A stretch of DNA of 33,709 bases from Smittium mucronatum. Lineage: Eukaryota; Kickxellomycota; Harpellomycetes; Harpellales; Legeriomycetaceae. Under the pieces are notes generated by a model that saw nothing but the letters and a program-made list of their open reading frames with translations, ran no database searches and was not told where the DNA came from. The DNA lies in contig LSSL01007448.1 of NCBI GenBank assembly GCA_001953115.1, positions 1 to 33,709 on the forward strand. Direction: 5' to 3'. The translations under genes and the position numbers were made by a program. Within the stretch, counting starts at the first letter, position 1. Every line of letters begins with the position of its first letter. Positions 24,779 through 33,709 of the stretch are shown piece by piece.

Positions 24779-24870
24779 TAGTATTTTCTTAATGTCTTTT
24801 TTTTTTGATATTTTTTAGGATAGTTTTTATTAGTGTTATTTTGCAATAAAATTCCGCGATAAAATAAAAG
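24692..24870 (+). mobile_element. SINE-like retroelement, family A, copy 2
   Basis: This copy is homologous to bases 1-182 over its whole length: ggtctttcggctggta head, cccgtaggtatgcagccgg block, aggagcttatta, atattttttag(g/t)atagttttt and tail aataaaattccgcgata followed by A-rich sequence. The B-box-like 11-mer is ggtatgcagcc. It is a GC-richer island in AT-rich DNA. I find no clear target duplication. Copy 2 overlaps the end of a short upstream ORF. Confidence 0.65.
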
Positions 24871-25540
24871 TAAAATAAATCTAAATAGTTTTTATTTATT
24901 GATCGAAAGGTGTACGAAATTTCCTGTATGTCAATTGATAATATATAAATAGTCCTGAAACTGCTAAAACTCGCCTCAGTTGAATAATATCTGAATCTTT
25001 AAGGAAAAAAAATAAGGTAGATATTACAAAAATAAAAATTGGGGTTTGGTTCCGAAAAAAAAATTCCCCGTGAGCTCAAATACGTTATAGTGGACCCAAA
25101 TACAAAACTCGATATACAAAAATCAATTAACCTCATTTTTTTTTGGGATTTATCCATTTTTCCGTCAAAATTATACCATTGATTGTTACAATGGAATCGT
25201 ATGAAATATTATTTCGACTGCAGTATTTACTAGCATTTTTTAATTATATTCAAAATAATCATTAGAACATTCTCATGTGCACATTATTAAATAAAAATAG
25301 TTAATAATACTAAAAAAAGATTAAAGAGCTTCCCCGTTCGCCCTACCAGCAATTTTCAAGAGAGGAGAAAAAAATTTATAGGTTAATTCTTCTTAAATAA
25401 AAGAATATAAATTTAGATGAAGAGACGGATGGTTTTTCACATAACGAAGACAACCGCATCAATATAATATAAGATATTAGTAAAATTTGTTATCACCATT
25501 ATCTATTATAAATCCCAAAACATAGGGATTGTAAGAAGCA
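24871..25540. other. Intergenic region downstream of AMP deaminase
   Basis: About 670 bp lie between the family A SINE and the stop codon of the minus-strand AMP deaminase. It should contain that gene's 3' UTR and polyadenylation site. No gene or repeat was recognised. Confidence 0.5.
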
Positions 25541-27862
25541 TCAAGCTTTTCCGCCATCTTTTAGCAGCGGCAAAGAGTTTAGTAATCTTTTTTCTTGTTG
25601 AAGAGTTGACTTCCTGTAATTGAGTCTCATTGATGGGACATTAGTTTTGTTTACATCGTAGGTGCCATGTCTTAAATAATCATGGCCTATCCAATGGGAC
25701 TTCAATCTTTTTTCAAACCCACTCTGTATGACGGAGTTGAGAGCTAGCTCACACATATCCACGTTTGAGAACCTGTAAACCTGAGAAGCGACAGAATACT
25801 CTTCAATTAAGGGTTCCTTTGTGTAATGAAACTGAAGAGGATCATCTGTAGATAAAGAAACATTGAGGCCTTGATAAAAATAGGATTTCAAAGGGTTTCT
25901 TTCATAAGAGAGGAAGAGCGCATTGTTAGATAATGGGGACATTGCAATACCAATTTGTTTGATGTAGAACATGTATTGCAGAACAGGGGCCTTCCTTAAT
26001 AAGATCCCATGAGAAATACCAAATGATGTCAAAAATGCAGAAACTAAATTATCAATTTCACCGGCTTCTCCGGCATGGGGTCTGAAAACAAAGGTATTGT
26101 AGCCCAAATGCTTTCTAAACTGATTAAGGGTTGTAATATTTGCATACATATAGTAACAATAATAACTATAAGGGGGGTTGAATTGATTAGTCCAATTATT
26201 AGGGGTGGGAAGCTCCTGGAATTTTTTGCCTATTTTAGATTCATCATCGACAGAATCAAAACCGACAACGCGTTGAAGGAATGCGTGTAATTCAGGATAC
26301 TTGCTTGGATTCTTAGTAACTTCAAATAAGGGATTAAAAATGTTGTAAATAATATCCTGAAAACTGGATATGGTTCCCAGAGATTTATAATTGGAATAAA
26401 GCCTAGGGACTTGAATCAACCACCTGACATTGTGCGATACTACTTTGTTGTTGATGACCCATTTAGCCAATTTATCCCACTCATCTATAGATTGTCCATA
26501 AATGGAAACTCTATACTCAGCCATTTGGTATTTACTGGATTCTAGATCATCAAATACCTGTTTGACAAGTTCGGAAAAGTATTTGCCATGGATATAATTA
26601 TCAGTTTTTAAGAAGATGGTCCTGAGCCTGGATTCGCCTATTGGGTTATATTTTAAGTTGAATTTATCAAATCTATGGAAAGTGTCTTTGTGGGCATGCA
26701 TGTCCAAAGTATCAATACTGATTTCATAGGCAGTTAGATTCAAAGACTGGAAAACCTGCTTCAAAGACAGAGATTGACCATCCCTTATGATTACGTGTTG
26801 GTCGGGTTCAGTTTTAATTTTGAATTTTATGAAACGCAAAAGATGTTTTTGGTTCATACAGCTTGCTAAATGAACATGAGTGTCGACCTTACGAACGTTA
26901 TAAAAATCCCTATGAGGAACGTTTTTACATTCAAGTCTTTCTTGTAGCTCATATAATTGTAAGTACATCTGCCACCTAACCTCTAAATATTTGAGACGCT
27001 TGTAAGTCCAAGTCTTGGTGGGACCATCGTGAACTAAACTAAGTATGAAGTCGAAATCGTTAAAGAATTCGGAAGCGGGAATAAATTTAGAAAAAATTTG
27101 ATCGCTTTTTTTATTGGTTTCGCCATATTTGACAGAATAAACACCATCAGAACCTAAATTAAAAGTCATGTCGGAAGATTTTGGAACAGGCAAATCATTA
27201 ATGTCGAAATCTTTATCTTCGAAATCGAGGTTATTTATATTTTTCTTCCATGATGGAGGGGGAGGAGGTGGGTAAATAAGCCAAGAAGCAGAATTTTTGG
27301 GATTATCTCGCTCAATCTGAAGCGATAAGTTCATATATTTGTCTCTAATATCTATCGCTCTATTTATTTTTTTAGCTACATCAGAAATTTCAGAAGAATC
27401 AAGGAGAAATTCTAGGAAAATGAAAGTAAAAAAATTATATAAAAAAGAATCTTGATGAAAAATAAAACAAAGAAAGAAAGAAAGAAAAGAAATAATAACT
27501 GAAAGACCTAATTTTTTTAAAAAAGTGAACTAACCCACAGAATTCAGGTTTAAATTTAGATCAAGATCTTCAGCGACGTTCTCGACATCATCATAGGTTA
27601 TAGAATTTAAAGATTCTAAAGAGTTACTAATCCCTAGAGTATCATTTTTAAGGGGGTTTAATATTCCAAAGACATCAGGGATTGGGACGGAATTGCTGAA
27701 AGAATCAGAAGTAGAAGGATTCATGTTTTGGACATATTGGTGAATTGAAGTGCCCGGATCAACAGATTTAGTTGAATCAGAGGGCTCTGGGGTATTATCA
27801 GCAGTAGGATCCTGATACTTTAATGGCACTTTTAAAACGTCGAAATCATTATTTGGGAGCAT
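25541..27862 (-). CDS. AMP deaminase
   Basis: The two exons on the minus strand are 27862-27535 and 27411-25541 (2199 nt, 732 aa). The 123-bp phase-1 intron (gttagt...tttcctag) has a CTTT-repeat tract. The enzyme hydrolyses AMP to IMP and ammonia in the cytosol and so controls adenylate balance. After the junction the protein reads AIDIRDKYMNLSLQ, the family's entry motif, followed by LIYPPPPPPSW. Metal ligands are H288 and H290 (DTHVHLAS). FRPHAGEAGE carries the third His at 555, SHGILLRK has His577, and the catalytic signature SLSTDDPLQFHYTKEP spans 628-643 with Asp632/633. The catalytic domain is complete. The N-terminal 110 residues are acidic, Ser/Pro-rich and unrecognised, shorter than in the 810-aa yeast protein. 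The usual PHCGEAG reads PHAGEAG here. ATG 27862 is the first in frame after an upstream stop. Confidence 0.97.
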
Positions 27863-28905
27863 GACGAAGAGGATGTTATCAATAATATTTATGAGTTAAA
27901 ACATTAGTATCCTCCGGAATCAAGGAGGAAGTAGGAAGTGGGAAGAATTAGATAAGTGGGCGACCATTTGCATTAATCTATCTCTATAAACATTAGACTC
28001 TACATTGTTTTGTGATTAGTTGACCCTTTGAGAATATATAGAATCACTTATCAACCTTTTTATAAAGTAGACTTTACATTATCCAATTCGCCACTGTCTT
28101 GGAAGGTCTAATAATCGAATTAAGGCAATATGACCAATAAAATACAGTTTCATCTTTGTAAACATAAAAGGACAAATCCATTGGCAGTAAAGTTAACTAT
28201 AATTCAGTCAGCGTCGTGAGGAAACTGCGACCATATTGAATCTGGAATGAGTTTGAGTAGTTTAAAAATAGCCATTCTCCAGGGTCGTTGGAGAAATTTA
28301 AGAGACGGAAGGGATATATGTCAACCATCTTTTATTTTCTGAAAGAAGTTTAATTTAGAATATGAGAGATTATTTGGTTAGCAAGACGCTTGTTTCTAAT
28401 ATTTTCATTGGCAGTCTGTCGTGGTACAGTATATTGGTTCAATGTAATGACAAATTGCTCAAAATTAATAACTAACTATGTTTTTATTGATCCATTACCC
28501 AGAAAAGACCGTTTTTGTTTGAATCTAACAAGTCCGAAACAGGAAATAAAAAATAGATTTATGTAGAGTGTCACCCTCTTATAGAATCTCTGTATGATTA
28601 ACTACCACCCCCCTATTTAGTCGCCTATTGAATAAATGGGTTCATGGTGTGGAAAAATGGTATTATAAAATCGGACGAATTTAGTATCTAGGGGTAAGTT
28701 TTATATTTATTAAATCTCAACAGAGCATCTTTTAGGCTTAATTTAGCCTAATTAAAAAACCATCAAGTGACCACGCAATTTTAGTCTTTGATTATTATAG
28801 GCGCCCAGTACCATGAATGGTGTTATTTTCATCTTTGGCATTTTATTAAATAAAAAACAAGTATCCAATTTAAGATGTTAACTATCAATTTAAAAAAAAA
28901 TCTAG
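27863..28905. other. Region upstream of AMP deaminase
   Basis: This kilobase is visibly less AT-rich than the rest of the noncoding DNA. It must include the AMP deaminase promoter and leader, but I see no element I can name. Short open stretches exist: 44 codons on minus from about 28323 and 31 codons on plus from 28247. They are antisense to each other and neither is recognisable. Confidence 0.4.
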
Positions 28906-28965
28906 TAATCATCAGATACAATAAAATTCCGTGATACAAAAATAAATAAATATTAATCATCAGAT
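28906..28965 (+). mobile_element. 5'-truncated family A tail with target-site duplication
   Basis: A 36-bp insert (28918-28953) contains ataaaattccgtgatacaaa, the same 3' terminus as bases 156-176, followed by an A-rich tail. It is bracketed by perfect 12-bp direct repeats, taatcatcagat, at 28906-28917 and 28954-28965. A short 3' fragment with duplicated target is the signature of 5'-truncated target-primed reverse transcription. It shows that family A ends were mobilised by a LINE-type machinery. Confidence 0.8.
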
Positions 28966-29335
28966 TAAATAAAAATATTCAAATGTTGTTATTTGAATAT
29001 CTTTGCTTTTGAGCACTGAATGATGGTGTGATAGCCGCCAAAAAGGGCGTTGCTTGCTGTTGTCTAGTAGTTTTTACCAACAGCTATATCTGAACAATAC
29101 TAAATAACTGAATATATTGTAAGTGATCAATCTTTATTGTTAATGATCTATAAAGAGGAAAGAGAAAGGATTCATAGAATCATATCTCGCAAAACTATAT
29201 ACATTTAACTCACAAAGAACATGAATAAAAGTATAATATATCCAACAAGCGCTAATATGCCTACCATCCGCAAGTTATTGGTTGAAGCTCAGCCAAAGTT
29301 TATCATGTCCATTTTGCCCTTCACAAAAATAGTTA
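28966..29335. other. Noncoding stretch between two retroposed insertions
   Basis: This 370-bp stretch is moderately GC-richer than the flanks. A 38-codon frame from ATG 29221 (with MPTIRKLLVEAQPKF inside) ends just inside the SINE at 29336. Without the insertion it would end one codon later, so the SINE did not truncate a long gene. No family is recognised. Confidence 0.35.
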
Positions 29336-29496
29336 CCCCTTGAACCAATGCCCAGTGGGTACGGAGCCGCTAGAGCGACAGATGGGAGTGGGATGAAATT
29401 TGATTATTTTTTTCCTTTTATTGTATTTTTATTTTAGTTTTTTTCTAGTATTTAAATATTATAAATAAATTCCCTTTAAAAAAAAAAAAAAAAAAA
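29336..29496 (+). mobile_element. SINE-like retroelement, family B, complete copy with target duplication
   Basis: The element starts at ccccttgaacc and ends in a run of about 18 A at 29478-29496. It is flanked by perfect 14-bp direct repeats, cacaaaaatagtta, at 29322-29335 and 29500-29513, with gaa between the tail and the second repeat. The central block ggtacggagccgctag aligns with family A's ggtacgcagccggtag and includes a B-box-like 11-mer (ggtacggagcc). Poly(A) plus a long target duplication identify non-LTR retroposition. The length of about 160 bp and the absence of an ORF point to a SINE. The intact tail and perfect repeats suggest a recent insertion. Confidence 0.85.
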
Positions 29497-29513
29497 GAAC
29501 ACAAAAATAGTTA

Positions 29514-30184
29514 ATTGAGAAGGGGGTTTAATAATTAATCATAAGCTTTTTTTTATTAATTTCCGAACTTTTATATTAATTCCCAAGCCATTTAACGCGA
29601 ATCCATGATCTTTTACAAAATTCCAAGACAAATACATTAAATCCAATACAAAATCGAGGATGTTTCTGCTTAAAATTCAAGCCACTTTTTTTGATAGTTT
29701 CTCATGTTTTTTAATTATATATTTGTTTAAAAAAAAAAAATCTGGATCCATGGTGTGTTGGCTTCGCTTTATATAGTTCCATTATTTGAGTAAACAAAGC
29801 CATCCCATAATATTATCCCTACGTAAAATATACCACCCCCCCCCTTTTATTTAATTATTTTGATTTAGAGTAAAAGAAATATTCTTGATTATCGTGAAAT
29901 CATACAGATATAAGCAACAATCAAAGCTATGTCTATGGGTTATAATAGATAGGGAGATATAATGCTTCCCCAGTTTTCTATATTTAATTTTTATAATATT
30001 TTCAATATTCCCTACTAGTTGAAGTAGTGGTTAATATCATCATACCCTTTTAAGAAGGGTGTATATAAATGGAGGGTATACTATACAAAAAACCTCGGAG
30101 TTAGAAAATAATCGGTTTAAAAATACATTAATCGAAAAATAACTGTCTATACTGGCGACTATCTAGTTACTGGGATTTTTTTTG
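29514..30184. other. Noncoding stretch with homopolymer tracts
   Basis: About 670 bp separate the SINE from the transposase relict. It includes a nine-C run at 29836-29844, rare in this background, and a short near-palindrome atacccttttaagaagggt at about 30042-30060. No gene was recognised. The last 100 bp may belong to the 5' part of the decayed transposase. Confidence 0.4.
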
Positions 30185-30784
30185 GAGTACATAGAAGAGT
30201 ATATATCTGAACACCACTTTGAAAAAAATGTTCAAAAAAGATTAAGTTTTGAAATTGCATTCCTTGGCGTAAAGCATAAAACCATATAGAAAACTTTGGA
30301 ATCAAATGGAGACACCTTAGACCTTAAGAATATTTATACCGCGATTAAAAATCAAGAGCAAAAAAAAATATTCGTATCTACAGAGAATCTTGAGCAAAAA
30401 ATCAAAAATATGGCATTTAATATGAATTCAAATGAGTCGAATATGCACTCTACTCTTCAAACTTTAATATATTAAGGAATACAACCTGAATACAAGAAAG
30501 CTTATCGAATAATTTAATTTTTCTACCGAGTTGTACATTGATTCGACTTTTAGATCTATTCAATGTAATTATCCCGGTAATTTCAGGCTTCATCAAATTT
30601 CTCGCAAATTCATCCCACTTGATATTGGCACAACAAAAAAGGATGATAATCAATCATATTTGTATTTTTTCAAAGCTATCAACAGAAAGCATTAAATTAT
30701 CAGTTTGAAATGGGATATAAAGACATTGGTTGTAGAATCAACATAAGCAATAAAAAAAAGGTAAATAAATGTTTCAGAAAATAA
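30185..30784 (+). pseudogene. Decayed MULE-like (Mutator superfamily) transposase
   Basis: The coding remnant lies on the plus strand in three frames. Part 1 (30185-30514) is open apart from stops at 30287 and 30473. A frameshift leads to part 2 (30513-30692), which reads ELYIDSTFRSIQCNY and later RKFIPLDIG and YLYFFKAIN. This matches the layout of MULE transposases around the first catalytic Asp (DxTF), then the strand, the xxPL strand and the helix. A second frameshift leads to part 3 (30692-30781), YQFEMGYKDIGCRI. That resembles the DFExGy motif holding the second Asp, with Gln in the Asp position. Two frameshifts, two stops and the lost Asp mean it cannot be active. The third acidic residue and the element ends were not found. 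Assignment rests on motif recognition only. Confidence 0.5.
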
Positions 30785-33523
30785 TTACCAGATAAAATTT
30801 CTGGAATCACGAATCTAAAAAAATATCATATATATTTAATTATTTTGGAGATATTTACAAAATAGATATTAAATATTTTATCCATAAAATTGAAAAAAAC
30901 TTTACACAGAAGTTATTAATGTAATAAAAAAAAATCATGAAAAAGTAGGTAAATATTTCAAATATGGTGCAAATTTGAAAAAAATTGATTATTTTTGATT
31001 TATAAAGCGTCCAATTTTTTTTAGAAAACCTTCGAATATATACCTCTTTAGACAAAAAAATCTATTACGGTTTAAAATAGCTGTCAAGAGTAAATAAACA
31101 GACTGTAATAAAATTATCATTATAGAATCTATATAATTATTTAAAAAGATACTCAATAGTTCTAAAGAATTACATTTCCCTAATTTGAAGAAATTTTCCT
31201 GCATTGAAATTTCCTTCAATCAGGCATAAAAAATAGTATTCAGTTAGTTGACACAATATTCTTTATAGGATATTTATTTGGATAATAATAGCCACAATTC
31301 AGTCTCCAAAACAAATATTATTAGAGATAGAATTTAATGACTTCAAATAAAAATTTGGTTTTTATTTTTTTTATTTTCATGAATTTTCATTCATATTTGC
31401 AGAAAGATACATATATAGCTACATGGGTGTACATTGATCATGTTTTGGATTATCAAAAAAATTAAATGAATACCTGCGGGATTATTCTTTTTTTATAAAA
31501 ACTAACATAACCTATGTAAAAATATCACTTTATTCCACAAATAAAAAAAAGAAAGACCTTCCAAATGTGGCCCTAAAAAAATTAGTCTCCATAAAAATCA
31601 ACAATTTAATTATTGATTTTTATTCATATTTATGTCTAAAATATAATAAAAAATAGACTTAAATATCGTATAACTACTATTAGAATTTTAGAATTTTTTA
31701 CAGTAAAGATATAGAAAAATATAATTATTTTCCAAGAGCTGGAATCCAAGACATTAAAAAATCCGAATTTGATAATTCTTTTAACAAAGAAATGCATTTA
31801 AAGAGCCTGTAGAGTCTCCGAAGATTAAAATGACTACATGAATTTCAAAAATATAGATGATATTAAAAAAAAATCGATTATAATGAATTTTTTTTAAAAA
31901 AAAGGGTATTTAACATTTTAAGGTATAGAACAAGTACTTTGGTATCGTTTTTTAAAAGATTTGGTTCCTTTAAAGTGATTTGCAATAAAAAAAAAATTTG
32001 ATGAGTGCTTATTATCTAAAACAAATTTATTCAATAAGCAGCTTTTTTTTTTTTTTGAAAATTATATAGTTATATAAATTTTTTGCAATAATCGTTTACT
32101 TTTTAAGTATAATAAGGCTCTATATTTTCTCCTTTCAGGATTTATTAAGCAAAAAAAAGTAAAAAAAGAGCTTAATAAAAATCTTTGGATTATTTATAGG
32201 ATCCAGTAAGATAGTGAGATACTTTTTTCTTATTCAAAGGACCTCACACGATTTTTTTTAAAATTTGATATCTAATTTTCATAATTACATCCTTCTCTAC
32301 AGAATTATCAAATTATATCATTTAAATTTATATACTGAATCAAAGGGTAATATACATAAAATTAAAAAAGAGTCTCGTATCATAATTTTTCATAATTTTT
32401 TAAAGAATAATTGTGTACCATTTGTTAGTCTTTTGTAATCACGAATTCTTATTAGCAAATATAAATGTTTTAATTCTCAATTTGCAATAGTAGGTATATT
32501 GAATTTCATTTAACTTATTAATATTTTACTAATATTAGATTTTTTTTAAAATAACTAATGAGTATCATATAAAAATCGGAAATAAATTTCGAGTTCAGAA
32601 TCTTTAAATAAAATAATCCAATTAATTTTTTTGAAAACCAATAGAAAAAAAAAACGGGTTTTAAGAACATATATCTTAATATTGTCATTATATTTGTTTG
32701 AAATTAATTTAAAAATATCTTTTTAAAAATTGAACAATGATTAAAATTTAAAATTTGATTTTTTTTCAAATATGATCATTTATATATCGATTAATATTTC
32801 AATTTAATTAATTGAGTAGCTAAATATTCTATTTGGATTTTTTATTATATCTAAAAATTAAATTTTATTCTTTTTTTTGAACCCCTCCACATATTATCGT
32901 TATATGAAAAAATTAACTATGTATAATATGAATTTGAGTAAATTATACAGATACCTAAAATTTAAAATAAACTTAATTAATAAAATGGAAGACGATGGAG
33001 GGGGGTTTAAATAATCTATTTGAAAGCTTCTAGATAGAAAATATCCTCACTTGGATATATATTTAAGATTTTGAAATAAAAACGAATTATTCTTATATTT
33101 GATCTTTTTTCAAAAAATTTACATTCTAGAGTTAAAAAATAGATTAGAAAAATTGAAATTTTCTTTGAAATAAACATTGTAAAATAAATAAGCTGTTAAT
33201 AACTAAAAAAAATAATTAATAAGTTATTTTCTAATTGAAGTGTATTTATGATTACAGATTTTAGATCAAATAAAAATAAAAATGCATATATGGGTTATTA
33301 TTTAGTATACAAGACTTTTTACTATTAAAATTCTTTTATTTCATTTTAGAAAAAAATTAGATTTACAATAAATCATTTTTTATTCGTTAAAATATTATTA
33401 TTAGCGAAAAATAATTGTTCTAAATACAAATTAGGCAAATTTATCTCAATCTGAGAATATAAATAATTATTAACTAAAATTAAACTCTAGGAATTTTTGA
33501 AAACTTTTATCTTTTATATATAA
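30785..33523. other. AT-rich region with scattered coding-like fragments
   Basis: About 2.7 kb lack an intact gene. Plus-strand fragments at about 30893-31215 (KKNHEKVGKYFKYGANLKK, KELHFPNLKKFSC) and 31703-31810 (KYNYFPRAGIQDIKKSEFD) read like decayed coding sequence. They may belong to the upstream transposon or to another dead gene, but I cannot identify them. A perfect 11-bp inverted repeat (ataaaaatcaa/ttgatttttat) lies at 31591-31623. Minus-strand frames over 60 codons in 30855-31219 overlie these plus-strand fragments and are taken as shadows. Confidence 0.35.
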
Positions 33524-33709
33524 TATAAATATTTAGAAGAAATTTTTTTTAAAAAATATAATGATATTTATTATAATGTAAAATTCAAAATTTAAGAAAT
33601 TTATTTCAAGATTTAAAGGTTATATTTGATGTTATAGATCAAAAACCACATGCCGAAAGATATTCTATTGTCGAAGAAATAGTTAAAGAATTTTATTTTG
33701 GCCAAAATT
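33524..33709 (+). CDS. Partial open frame running off the window, unidentified
   Basis: After a stop at 33521, 62 codons remain open to the last base. The second half reads with a balanced, protein-like composition (VIFDVIDQKPHAERYSIVEE, then IVKEFYFGQN) and raised GC, unlike the surrounding AT runs. An acceptor-like aatatttag ends at 33536, so this could be an internal exon starting near there; no ATG is required. I do not recognise the family. The frame continues beyond the window. Confidence 0.4.

Noticed and set aside
26075..26290. 71-codon plus-strand frame
   Set aside because: It is antisense to the AMP deaminase catalytic domain.
30450..30653. 67-codon minus-strand frame
   Set aside because: It is antisense to the plus-strand transposase relict, whose motifs explain the openness.
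30855..31219. Two minus-strand frames of 66 and 76 codons
   Set aside because: Hydrophobic, low-complexity frames overlying coding-like plus-strand fragments; no family recognised.

Overview
The window is eukaryotic nuclear DNA. It is very AT-rich, its genes carry short spliceosomal introns (GT...AG, about 70-125 bp), and the proteins have eukaryotic domain architecture. A ZFC3H1/Red1-type RNA-surveillance protein, a Dpp1/LPP-type lipid phosphatase and a fungal-style AMP deaminase, together with the extreme AT bias, suggest an early-diverging fungus, for example a zoopagomycote gut fungus of the Harpellales type. That placement is an inference from style, not from a database match.

Layout. 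Bases 1-182 are a tRNA-like SINE cut by the window edge. Bases 505-6685 (+) hold a large, probably complete gene of three exons (about 2011 aa) for a zf-C3H1 zinc-finger protein. A possible fourth exon would move the stop to 6798. Bases 7405-8399 (-) hold a three-exon PAP2/lipid phosphate phosphatase (275 aa), convergent with the first gene. From about 8400 to 25500 there is roughly 17 kb of gene-poor, extremely AT-rich DNA. Its strongest structure is a near-perfect inverted repeat (arms 16216-16684 and 19042-19501, spacer about 2.36 kb) with a 9-bp minisatellite inside each arm. It also holds a hexanucleotide microsatellite, two SINE-like copies and relict coding fragments around 23.9-24.7 kb. 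Bases 25541-27862 (-) hold a complete two-exon AMP deaminase (732 aa).

From 27.9 kb to the end there is no intact gene. It contains a full SINE copy with a 14-bp target-site duplication and poly(A) (29336-29496), a 36-bp 5'-truncated tail of the other SINE family with a 12-bp duplication (28918-28953), and a decayed MULE-like transposase (about 30185-30784, +). An open frame runs off the right edge (33524-33709) and may be an exon of a gene outside the window.

The three intact genes are unrelated housekeeping functions: nuclear RNA decay, lipid phosphate turnover and purine interconversion. Nothing suggests they work as a unit. The most informative features are the retroposed SINE families with visible target-site duplications, the long inverted repeat, the transposase relict, and the fact that all five firmly placed introns are phase 1 and split a codon after G.
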